In this document: positions 18,630-26,841 of the stretch, piece after piece
Layout: every line of letters starts with the position of its first letter
Position numbering within the stretch: the stretch's first letter is position 1
Source of the DNA: Methanobacteriota archaeon
GTDB taxonomy: Archaea > Thermoplasmatota > Poseidoniia > Poseidoniales > Thalassarchaeaceae
Reading direction: 5' to 3'
NCBI GenBank assembly: GCA_002722735.1
Contig: PBMR01000005.1
Span: 1-64,000 of the forward strand
DNA: 64,000 nt
The notes under the pieces: generated by a model
The model's input: the letters and a program-made list of their open reading frames with translations, nothing else
The model's database searches: none
Told to the model about the DNA's origin: nothing
Translations under genes and position numbers: made by a program

Positions 18630-19451
18630 CTAGCCAACGACTCGGCGTTCGAAAGCCTCACGCTCATTGACCCCCATCTCCGCTGGCAGTATCAGGGTGT
18701 GGATGAAACCCCCTTGCACCTCGGACAAATCACCCAAGTGGCCAGCAATCACACGTTGGTCAACGGTTCCGATATCGCTGAGCAGAATACCGTCCCATTC
18801 TCCCACAGGGACTGCGAGACTTTCCCTCTCACCCTGTTCTTCGACCAAACGCGATACCATTCGTTCCAGCATCGCAACCGCTTCGGCAGGCTGCATGGGC
18901 TGGGGAGGGTCGATGCCCATTCCAGTTGGATCTAGATCCAGCAGCACGATGGAGTGGAGGCCGCTGACGTAGTTTGCGTCAATCAACTCGAGCGGAGAGG
19001 TAACTAAGCAATCGCCGTAGGCATAGGGCAGTGTGACCTGACGTCCGAAGCGGTAGGACTGCAGCCCCGAGAGTGAGACCGCCAGTGAGGTTGCGGACAT
19101 CCCGGGCACGACCTCGAAACCGACTCCCCGCTCGGCGCACCGCGCCTCGAGGTCTATGTGAGTGGTAGCCTGCATCGGATCGCCGACCACGAGCAGGGCG
19201 ATTGAGCCCTCTCTAGCCTCTTCCAACAGGTCTTCTGGATTTTCGACTGAGGGACGCATTAGCCTCTTCCACGGGCCGACCAACTCTTCCAGCCTCTCCT
19301 CCTGGTCTTTGGGAAGGAGGGCCGTGTAGCCCTCTAGGTAACGCTTCTTGCATCTTCTTGCCACGCTCATGGCCCGCTCTGTCATATGCCCCAAGTCACC
19401 TGGTCCCAGACCAATCAGCCACAGACCCGGTGTCGGAAACTCTGCCGTCAT
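18630..19451 (-). CDS. dph5: Diphthine synthase (SAM-dependent, EF-2 diphthamide pathway)
   Basis: LWLIGLGPGDLGHMTERAM, YLEGYTALL, LLVVGDPMQATTHIDLEARC, VVPGMSATSLAVSLSGLQSYRFGRQVTLPY are DphB/Dph5 motifs. Confidence 0.93.
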   Translation of the reverse strand: MTAEFPTPGLWLIGLGPGDLGHMTERAMSVARRCKKRYLEGYTALLPKDQEERLEELVGPWKRLMRPSVENPEDLLEEAREGSIALLVVGDPMQATTHIDLEARCAERGVGFEVVPGMSATSLAVSLSGLQSYRFGRQVTLPYAYGDCLVTSPLELIDANYVSGLHSIVLLDLDPTGMGIDPPQPMQPAEAVAMLERMVSRLVEEQGERESLAVPVGEWDGILLSDIGTVDQRVIAGHLGDLSEVQGGFIHTLILPAEMGVNEREAFERRVVG

Positions 19452-20667
19452 GGTGAAGCGCTCTGGCCTGCCCCTAGCCATGAACGTGATGCGACACCTC
19501 AGAGTTCCTAATCGGCTGGTCGAAGAGGCCCTAGGCCACCTGCGCAGCAACGACTGGGTCTCATCGGGAATGCGAATCCTCCCTTCTGAGGATAACGAGT
19601 ACAGGCTAATCCCTCTCGATGTCGGCGCACCCATCGAACTCCCCTCCCCCCTAGATGACTTCGAAGCCATCGAGCTCGAGGGAGCGGCCGAGGAGAGAGT
19701 CGACTCCGACTGGTGGGCGCACCTAGCTCGGATGGTCGGAGAGGACGAAGTCGAGAAGCATCGAGAGGCATGGCCCTCATCCCACGAGTTCATCGGTGAC
19801 ATGATGGTGGTACGTATCGATGACGAGGTTGCGGAGCACACCTCTGCCATAGCTGAGGCCAAGTTGCGTTCACACCCGCATATCCGCTTGGCCCTCCGCG
19901 ACAACGGTGTGCAGGGCGAGTTTCGAATCAGGGAACTCAGCCCGATAGGAGCTCGTATGGGCGATGAGGTACTAGTGGGGGGGATACCCACCGAGCTATG
20001 CGAAACCCAGGTGCTGGTAAGGGAGTCCGGGCGCAGCATATTGTGCGATCCCACCCGTGCGTACTTCTCCACCAAACTCCAGACCGAGAGACTCGAGACG
20101 CTAGAACTCGCCAAGCAACTGCGCCAGATGCTCGGGCGCCCTTTGCGCATTTGCGACCCGTTCTGCGGTGTTGGGCCGGCCCTAGCCACCCTACTTGGTG
20201 AACCCGGCCTCTCCAGCGACGTCCTAGCAGCCGACCTCAACCCCCACGCCGTCGAGATGCTGCTCGACAACCTTCGTCGCTGGGACAATCGCCCCTATCC
20301 CATCGAGCCGCTCCCGCTGTCCCGCCTTCACGAGGACAGGATGGTCGGTTACGCTGATGCCACAACTCTCAGCAAGGAAGCTGCAATCGAAGGCAAGTGG
20401 GACCTGCTGATAGTGAACCTCCCGCACCGCACAATAGAGATGATGCCTTCGCTCATTCCCCTGCTTGACAGAGCCAGCCCATCCATGGTCCGAGGCCGTG
20501 CCATTGTCGCGGAAAGCGAGATCGAGAGTGCTAATCTGGCTATTCGAGAGTCTCTGCCTTCCCTACTGGAGGAAAGCCCAGAACCATCACTCAGGGTAAA
20601 GCGAGATTACAGTGCGACTCTGAGACTTTGCTCCTTTGAGGCATGGATTGCCCCCACAGTTTCGTAG
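19450..20667 (+). CDS. trm5: Trm5/Tyw2-family class I SAM methyltransferase (tRNA m1G37-type)
   Basis: DPTRAYFSTKLQTERLE, ICDPFCGVGPALATLL, DLNPHAVEMLLDNLRR, LLIVNLPHRTIEMMPS. Start 19450 or 19480. Confidence 0.85.
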   Translation: MVKRSGLPLAMNVMRHLRVPNRLVEEALGHLRSNDWVSSGMRILPSEDNEYRLIPLDVGAPIELPSPLDDFEAIELEGAAEERVDSDWWAHLARMVGEDEVEKHREAWPSSHEFIGDMMVVRIDDEVAEHTSAIAEAKLRSHPHIRLALRDNGVQGEFRIRELSPIGARMGDEVLVGGIPTELCETQVLVRESGRSILCDPTRAYFSTKLQTERLETLELAKQLRQMLGRPLRICDPFCGVGPALATLLGEPGLSSDVLAADLNPHAVEMLLDNLRRWDNRPYPIEPLPLSRLHEDRMVGYADATTLSKEAAIEGKWDLLIVNLPHRTIEMMPSLIPLLDRASPSMVRGRAIVAESEIESANLAIRESLPSLLEESPEPSLRVKRDYSATLRLCSFEAWIAPTVS

Positions 20668-20785
20668 GCAGGGTTAACGCCACCTGATACTGTGCCATCC
20701 CATGGTACTCCAGATTCTGGAGTTATTCTGCTGTCTATTGGAAGTGTTCGCTGGGTTGGGATCAGTCAATGCAGCAACGGGTGGT

Positions 20786-20965
20786 ATGGCCCGGGGCACT
20801 GGAAATACCAAGCTTGAACCACGACCAAGCCACTCCATCGACGGAACACCGGTTGTCGGGGGTATTTGTGTAGAAGAAGGCTGCTCTAGACAGAATATGT
20901 ACGGGAGCCACTTCTGCTACCGCCACAAGGAAGAATCGCCCACTGGGGAAGGCTGGTGGGAGTAA
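20786..20965 (+). CDS. Small putative zinc-binding protein (CX4CX10CX2H)
   Basis: GGICVEEGCSRQNMYGSHFCYRHKEE; ATG 20786 in frame within ORF 20702-20965. Confidence 0.5.
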   Translation: MARGTGNTKLEPRPSHSIDGTPVVGGICVEEGCSRQNMYGSHFCYRHKEESPTGEGWWE

Positions 20966-20969
20966 TTAA

Positions 20970-21045
20970 TGGCGCCCCGACCGGGATTTGAACCCGGGTC
21001 GCAGCCTCGACAGGGCTGCATGATAGGCCACTACACCATCGGGGC
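20970..21045 (-). tRNA. tRNA-Asp (anticodon GTC), encoded CCA
   Basis: GCCCCGA...CAGCC CTGTCGA GGCTG...TCGGGGC-G-CCA; normal cloverleaf. Confidence 0.96.
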
Positions 21046-21124
21046 TGGCCCTCCACCGAGATTGCCTCTCTTTTTCAATCTTTGAGAGGGTATCATTCAT
21101 CGCCCTTCGCTGCTCCGCTCTGTC

Positions 21125-21718
21125 ATGGACGATGGCAGCATCGTCATCGACGTCATAGACAATGGGGGGCAGTGGACCCACCGAGAGTGGAGGATGCTCA
21201 GGTACCTCGGGATCGAAACCCAGATTTTACCCAACTCAACGCCACTCGACAATCTCAGGAATCTCGACGGCCTAGTTCTCTCGGGAGGTGCCACTAGGGT
21301 TGGGATTACGGGGGAACTAGGTAACTGTGGGGAATACCTAGCCCTGGACGTCCCAATCTTGGGTATCTGCGCGGGTCACCAGTTCATGGCTCGCTTCTAC
21401 GGTGGCGATGCTGGCGAGGCCCCTAGGCCCGAGTTTGGCCCCGCCTCCATCAGCCTAGTCGATGGAGGCGGCCCCCTGTTCGAAGGCACCCCTCCCGAGC
21501 AGACCGTATGGGAGAGCCATAACGACGAGGTTACCGTTATGCCACATGGGTTCAAGATCGTCGCCCATAGCGAATCCTGCGAGGTTCAGGGCATGGAGAA
21601 CGAATCGCTGGACCGCTTCGGACTCCAATTCCACCCGGAGGTCAACGACACGGAGTATGGCACGAGGATCTTCGAGAACTTCGTGGAGATTTGTAAACGT
21701 GCCCGCAAGACTGCTTGA
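21125..21718 (+). CDS. guaA (subunit A): GMP synthase glutaminase subunit (archaeal stand-alone subunit A)
   Basis: VIDNGGQWTHREWR, GLVLSGG, ILGICAGHQ (GxCxGH nucleophile), FGLQFHPEVNDTEYG. Confidence 0.93.
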   Translation: MDDGSIVIDVIDNGGQWTHREWRMLRYLGIETQILPNSTPLDNLRNLDGLVLSGGATRVGITGELGNCGEYLALDVPILGICAGHQFMARFYGGDAGEAPRPEFGPASISLVDGGGPLFEGTPPEQTVWESHNDEVTVMPHGFKIVAHSESCEVQGMENESLDRFGLQFHPEVNDTEYGTRIFENFVEICKRARKTA

Positions 21719-21761
21719 CGGATAGGACAGGTTGAAGAAGGCTCGACAATTCGCCGGCCCG

Positions 21762-22031
21762 ATGGCAACGAAGGTCGACCAGACTATTCTTCACAAGTGC
21801 AGGAACTGCAATCGCACCGACAGGAGGGCCCACAGCCCCTCTGGCGACGAACAGTGCAGCCATTGCAACTCGCCCATGGACCCACTCGAGATTCGATACA
21901 AGTGTGTGAACTGCGGCCACCACACTTGGGCCGAGGCAGGCTCCACGGGCAGATCATGCCACAAGTGCGGCTACCGCATCTTCGTCAAGCCCCGCAAGGA
22001 CGGGATGGCAAAAATCCTGAAGGCAGAGTGA
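21762..22031 (+). CDS. rpoP: Rpo12/RpoP-like zinc-ribbon RNA polymerase subunit with an extra N-terminal Cys cluster
   Basis: C-terminal IRYKCVNCGHHTWAEAGSTGRSCHKCGYRIFVKPRKDGMAKILKAE fits archaeal Rpo12; N-terminal CRNCNRTDRR...EQCSHCN is an additional zinc pair set. Confidence 0.75.
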   Translation: MATKVDQTILHKCRNCNRTDRRAHSPSGDEQCSHCNSPMDPLEIRYKCVNCGHHTWAEAGSTGRSCHKCGYRIFVKPRKDGMAKILKAE

Positions 22032-22071
22032 CCATCGCGGAGTTCAAGTCCCGCCACTTCGCCCTACCCTC

Positions 22072-23208
22072 GTGGCGAGTTGGCTTGAAACGGAAAGGCC
22101 CAGGACCTTTGCGCAACTCGCGATTCCCGAAGGACCCCAGCAGGCACTTAGGGCAGCCAGCCTATCCCCAGATCCACCTCATTTGCTAATCACCGGACCG
22201 GCTGGGGTAGGCAAGACTGCCTCGTGGCGCTTGGTAGCCAGACAGATACTAGGTCCTAGTTGGAGGTCAACCACCCATGTTCTACAGGCGAGGAACCTCC
22301 TCAGGCAGAGGGGCGCTATGTCCACCTTCGAGGAGTTCCTGAGACCTGAAGGCTCTGACGCAGATACCCTTGCAGGCCGCCTTAGTCTGGACGCCTTTGA
22401 CAGGGGTATGGCGAAAACCTCCGATGATGACACCGCACCATCGGGCTCGGAACTAAGCCTGCAACATGGGCAGATTCCCATCAGCCGACTCATTGTCATC
22501 GAGGACGCCGATTACCTAGGCCACATCCGTCAGGCCTATCTGCGACGGATGATGGAGACCATCGGCTCTGCCTCACGATTCATACTGGTCGCTAGGGCGC
22601 CTTCCAGAATCATTGAGGCGCTTAGATCGAGGAGCCAAATGATTAGAATCCCCTGCACAGATAGGGGGGTTGTCATAGCAACCCTCTCTTCAATCGCCTC
22701 AAAGCATGGTTGCGAGCCTGCGGAGGGGGTGTTGGAGGACATCGCCTACATCTCTGAGGGCAACCTCAAGAAAGCCGTCTTCACGCTCGAACTACTCGAG
22801 TTGCGAGGACTGACCTCCAACCGCTCGTCCGTCCACGGGCTCGTCCAGGCTTCGACCCTGCAGGCAGGCAGGCATCTGCTTGAACTTGCACTGAGGGGCA
22901 GGGTGGTCGAATGGCGATGGGAGAACCAAGGAGGCAGAAAGAGGAAGCTGCTTTCTGGGGCAATGGCCGAGATTGATGACCTCATGACGAACCACGGAAT
23001 GGATGCCAGTGATATCGTCTCCCAGATTCACGGTGTCATTGTGGGACGACGTCTGACCCTCCCTCCTCCCTTGCAAGCCGAGTTACTCGACGCTCTCGCA
23101 GACTGCGATACCGGCCTTCAACGCTCGACGTACCCCCGTATACACTTCGAGCAATTCCTCCACCGTACCGCTACAGCAGGCCGCTTCCACGGCCTCGCTG
23201 TAAGATGA
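22072..23208 (+). CDS. rfc: Replication factor C small-subunit-like AAA+ clamp loader
   Basis: RPRTFAQLAIPEGPQQALRAAS, LLITGPAGVGKTAS (Walker A), LIVIEDADYL (Walker B), FILVARAPSRIIEALRSRSQMIRI (SRC-like). Confidence 0.88.
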   Translation: MASWLETERPRTFAQLAIPEGPQQALRAASLSPDPPHLLITGPAGVGKTASWRLVARQILGPSWRSTTHVLQARNLLRQRGAMSTFEEFLRPEGSDADTLAGRLSLDAFDRGMAKTSDDDTAPSGSELSLQHGQIPISRLIVIEDADYLGHIRQAYLRRMMETIGSASRFILVARAPSRIIEALRSRSQMIRIPCTDRGVVIATLSSIASKHGCEPAEGVLEDIAYISEGNLKKAVFTLELLELRGLTSNRSSVHGLVQASTLQAGRHLLELALRGRVVEWRWENQGGRKRKLLSGAMAEIDDLMTNHGMDASDIVSQIHGVIVGRRLTLPPPLQAELLDALADCDTGLQRSTYPRIHFEQFLHRTATAGRFHGLAVR

Positions 23209-23286
23209 TGGCGGGCGCGGCAGGATTCGAACCCGCGGTCCCCGGCTTAGGAGGCCGGTGCATTATCCAGGCTATGCTACACGCCC
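23209..23286 (-). tRNA. tRNA-Arg (anticodon CCT), encoded CCA
   Basis: GGGCGTG...CCGGC CTCCTAA GCCGG...CGCGCCC-G-CCA; starts 1 nt after the rfc stop codon on the opposite strand. Confidence 0.95.
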
Positions 23287-23391
23287 GTACTCGCGAGCAC
23301 TCACCCCTCAAGAAATGTGATGCTGCACAATCGGTGCCTCTCGCTTCGTTCGTCCGATGCCATGAAGCAGAAGGACCCACCCCAATTATTC

Positions 23392-24858
23392 ATGGATAAG
23401 GGGGATACCGATCTACCCAACCCCTATGGGAAGGAGAGCACTTTTGGTCGGGTGAGTGAATCCGCGCTTTCTCGCAGGGTGAGAACCCGAGATTCACAAA
23501 GGAGGTTCTGGACTCGAGCATCGATCCTAAACGGAATGCCGAATTTACGACTTCTTCTAGCCACTGCCGCTGCTCCATACGCAATCCTATTGTTGGCTGG
23601 TTGGAAATACGCATTCGACGAAGCAGGCGTCGCTGTGCTCGTGATGCTCTCCGTGCTCTGCGTACCGACCCTGCTGGCATCGACGTTCGCTCAGATGTCG
23701 GCTAGGGACCGACTCCAACTCAAGGCAGGCGGCAAACGCTCGATGGAGGCATATCCCGGGGTTGAAAGAATCCTGAATACCCTGCATGAGCGAGTACTGC
23801 GCGAGCGAACGCGGCTACTCTGCACGCTGGTCGCCGCCTTCGCAATCAATTCCGTCGGCAATTTCGATACTGGGACAACCCTCGCCTCGCTCCTCTATGG
23901 CCTTGCGGTCTTCCTCTGTGCAATCGCCTTGCTAAACACGTTGAAACTAGAACAGAGCATTCCGATGAGGAACGATGACTTCCCGCTTCTGTCACTACAT
24001 GCACCCACTCTCCATCAGAGTACGCTTGACCGGGTACTCTCCGATTTACTGGTCGCCCACCTCGACCCCGAGACGGCAGGCGCTTGGGACGACTGGGTGC
24101 GTCGATTGGAAGACAAGGTCAGGTCTAACCAGACACCAGATTCGGCAGTCGAGCACTTGCTGAGGGTTCTGCACCTCAATTATCTGGGGTTGCTCGATGA
24201 CGATAGACTGCTCTCGGAGGCCAAGCGAGTATTCCGGGTTGCTGCAATAGACGGTCTGACCAGTGACGACTCGAAGTTCAGCATCGAGTCCCTACGCATC
24301 CTGATGGAGCACACTAGGCATTGGCAACCTGGCCTGTTTCGCCTGATTGACAGGCTCCAGGACTCAGCAATGAGGGGGCACGCATCACTAATCGAAAATA
24401 GATGGCGAATGGATTTGGACCTCCCTCCACGGTGCACTCAAGGTCAGGGAGACCTATTCGTAATGGTCCACAACCACTCTCGTGAGTCCTCTCAGGTGGA
24501 AATCGAGATTATCGCGGCTGATGGCGAGCCTCACTTGCAGACGCTCCGAGTCAATCCCCCTCTGTCTAGGCAGCCCAAGAGACCGGCAATACTTGGGGAG
24601 GAGGGAAACGACTTGGTCGACGTGCTGGGCAGGTTAATCGACAATTGCATCGTGTTGTGGATAGGCCTCGCTTGGCCCGTGTCGACAACCGGATCACGCC
24701 CCGTCCAAGTCAATCTGCGAGGCCCCAAAGGCGAGACCCTTTCTTCAATCGTGGTCACGACGTCACTCTCCTCCGGCTTCAACCCGGAAGGAGCAGCCGA
24801 GAAGATGCTTGAAGCCGCGGTGGCCGTCAGAAGGCTTGCAATATCGGTCGCTGAGTGA
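23392..24858 (+). CDS. Membrane protein of unknown function with large cytoplasmic domain
   Basis: Several N-terminal TM segments followed by about 280 aa soluble region; start 23362 or 23392. Confidence 0.65.
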   Translation: MDKGDTDLPNPYGKESTFGRVSESALSRRVRTRDSQRRFWTRASILNGMPNLRLLLATAAAPYAILLLAGWKYAFDEAGVAVLVMLSVLCVPTLLASTFAQMSARDRLQLKAGGKRSMEAYPGVERILNTLHERVLRERTRLLCTLVAAFAINSVGNFDTGTTLASLLYGLAVFLCAIALLNTLKLEQSIPMRNDDFPLLSLHAPTLHQSTLDRVLSDLLVAHLDPETAGAWDDWVRRLEDKVRSNQTPDSAVEHLLRVLHLNYLGLLDDDRLLSEAKRVFRVAAIDGLTSDDSKFSIESLRILMEHTRHWQPGLFRLIDRLQDSAMRGHASLIENRWRMDLDLPPRCTQGQGDLFVMVHNHSRESSQVEIEIIAADGEPHLQTLRVNPPLSRQPKRPAILGEEGNDLVDVLGRLIDNCIVLWIGLAWPVSTTGSRPVQVNLRGPKGETLSSIVVTTSLSSGFNPEGAAEKMLEAAVAVRRLAISVAE

Positions 24859-24925
24859 ATTCCGCAGAGACCGGGCCCGAGCGTCACGTTCATGAGATTA
24901 CGTCCGTTGGGCCGGTTCGATTGTA

Positions 24926-26368
24926 TTGGAGTCGTGGGATGTTATCGTTCTGGGTGCCGGTCCGGCCGCTCTGCGCGCAGCCATAGCGTGCGCCGACTCG
25001 GGTACGGTCCCACTGATGATAGACGAATCCGGCATCGGCTCGGCATCGGGTGCATCCCCATTAGCAGGCTTGGCTGCATCAATCGACGAGTTGGACTCCT
25101 CAGCGCACTTCGACGACACAATCGCAGCTGGAGGTGAGACGACAGATAGTGAGGCGGCCGCTAGGACTTGTGGAGAGGGTGTTTCCACACTCGCAGAGCT
25201 TGAGCGCTGGGGACTCGTCTTGCGGAGGAGGCAAGGAGGACTCCCCCATGCATCCACAGCCCCCGGACACAGTGTCGCGAGACTAACAGGCTGCGGGGAC
25301 TCCACAGTTCGTGAGGTTACTAGGGTCCTAGAGGAGCAGGCCATCAAGCGAGGTGTGCACAGGCGTTCTGATACACTCCCCCTGCAACTGGTATCCGACA
25401 ACCAGCAAGTTCGAGGGGTCATCACGCTAGACATCCTGACAGGGGAGGTCAAACCAATCCAGGCCAAAGCGGTCATCCTCGCCACAGAGGGACACCAAGG
25501 CCTCTGGTCTTCATCCACAAATGGCCACGGCACGGGATCAGCACTCGCTCTCGCCGCCGGGATCCAACTGAGGGGGTTGGGTAGCATACCCAGACACCCT
25601 CTCACCATTAGGGACTGCGAAGTCCACATCCCCCTTGAGGTACTGGGATCTGGTGGCCGGATTCGCAGGGAGGATGGGGAGGATGTGGGACCGGAAGAGG
25701 TCTTGGCGGGGGAATCCTGCGTCCTCGACTTGCGAGGAATGGATCCAGGCTCCAAACTGTGGTTTTCCCAGACCGCTTCTAGGGTCAAGGATCGTATAGG
25801 AATCGACCTATCTCGAGACGTCATCCCAATCTCCGCAGGCGTCGCTGCTACGACAGGAGGAGCCCCATCGGACGAATTCGGACGGGTCACTTTCGAGGGT
25901 TTCACTCCCGAGGGTTTGCCCGGCAAGATGTGGTTCACGGGCCTATACGCTGCTGGCAGAAGCTCACATAACGGCATGCACGGTGAAGGGATGCTATCCG
26001 GCAATCTGCTGCTTGATGACTTGGTCTCAGGCAAGGCAACTGGCACCCACGCCGCGGGCTGGTCCCGGGAAATCCAGTTCGGCGGGTCATCCCAAATCGG
26101 TGAATCCGGGGAATTGGCCTCAAAGCGCATCGAATCCCTCCAATCACCCAATGGCATGCCCGTCGGACAGTCCTCCTCTAGCCTAGCCTCAGTTATGTGC
26201 TCGGTGAACGGTGCGAATGACGCCGCCGCCCGGGATAGCATCAGAGAAATCCGGGCGGCGGGCATCAGGGTAACGGACAATTCACCTGTGATGAATACAG
26301 AGTTGGTTTCAGCCCTGCAATTGGAAGGAATGATTTCGATAGCAGAGGCAATAGTCGATACGGGGTGA
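24926..26368 (+). CDS. FAD-dependent succinate dehydrogenase/fumarate reductase/L-aspartate oxidase-type flavoprotein
   Basis: SWDVIVLGAGPAALRAAIACADSG (Rossmann), AKAVILATEGHQG, ISAGVAATTGGAPSDEFGRV, TGLYAAGRSSHNGMHGEGMLSGNLLLDDLV; TTG start. Confidence 0.85.
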   Translation: MESWDVIVLGAGPAALRAAIACADSGTVPLMIDESGIGSASGASPLAGLAASIDELDSSAHFDDTIAAGGETTDSEAAARTCGEGVSTLAELERWGLVLRRRQGGLPHASTAPGHSVARLTGCGDSTVREVTRVLEEQAIKRGVHRRSDTLPLQLVSDNQQVRGVITLDILTGEVKPIQAKAVILATEGHQGLWSSSTNGHGTGSALALAAGIQLRGLGSIPRHPLTIRDCEVHIPLEVLGSGGRIRREDGEDVGPEEVLAGESCVLDLRGMDPGSKLWFSQTASRVKDRIGIDLSRDVIPISAGVAATTGGAPSDEFGRVTFEGFTPEGLPGKMWFTGLYAAGRSSHNGMHGEGMLSGNLLLDDLVSGKATGTHAAGWSREIQFGGSSQIGESGELASKRIESLQSPNGMPVGQSSSSLASVMCSVNGANDAAARDSIREIRAAGIRVTDNSPVMNTELVSALQLEGMISIAEAIVDTG

Positions 26369-26372
26369 TTGG

Positions 26373-26798
26373 GTGGGAGGGGTTGAACCAAGCATCTTCA
26401 GCCTAATCATCAACGGCGAGATGCCCTGTCACAAGGTGTACGAGGACGAGCACGTATTCTCCTTCCTCGATGTCAACCCATTCAGCCCCGGACACACTCT
26501 TGTTGTCCCCAAGGAGGCAGCGAAGACTCTGGACGCTCTCTCTGAAGAGTCGGCGCAGGCCATAGGACGGGTCCTCCCCCGCGTCTCCCGCGCTGTCCTC
26601 GAAGTCAGCGGCGCCTCGGAGTTCAACATCCTGCAGAACAATGGTCCAAATGCCTTCCAGAGTGTATTCCACGTACACTTCCACATAATACCCAAGTTCC
26701 AAGATGGTCGCGGTCTGGCCTGGCCCTTCAAATCCAACCCCATAGACCACGAGGACGGGGCTAGGATGGCAGCGGCAATGCGGGACCTTCTGAGCTGA
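26373..26798 (+). CDS. HIT-family nucleotide hydrolase/transferase
   Basis: FSFLDVNPFSPGHTLVVPK and FHVHFHIIP (HxHxH). Confidence 0.94.
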   Translation: MGGVEPSIFSLIINGEMPCHKVYEDEHVFSFLDVNPFSPGHTLVVPKEAAKTLDALSEESAQAIGRVLPRVSRAVLEVSGASEFNILQNNGPNAFQSVFHVHFHIIPKFQDGRGLAWPFKSNPIDHEDGARMAAAMRDLLS

Positions 26799-26841
26799 AA
26801 ACACTCTGAATTCTCAAGACCCCTGACCCCTTGGGCCCTTC

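Noticed and set aside
18630-20288. 552-aa extended ORF of dph5
   Set aside because: N-terminal 278 aa is antisense to trm5 and Ser/Arg-rich; Dph5 motifs begin at MTAEFPTPGLW (19451).
24898-26391. 497-aa minus ORF
   Set aside because: Antisense to the flavoprotein; Ser/Pro-rich with no conserved motif.
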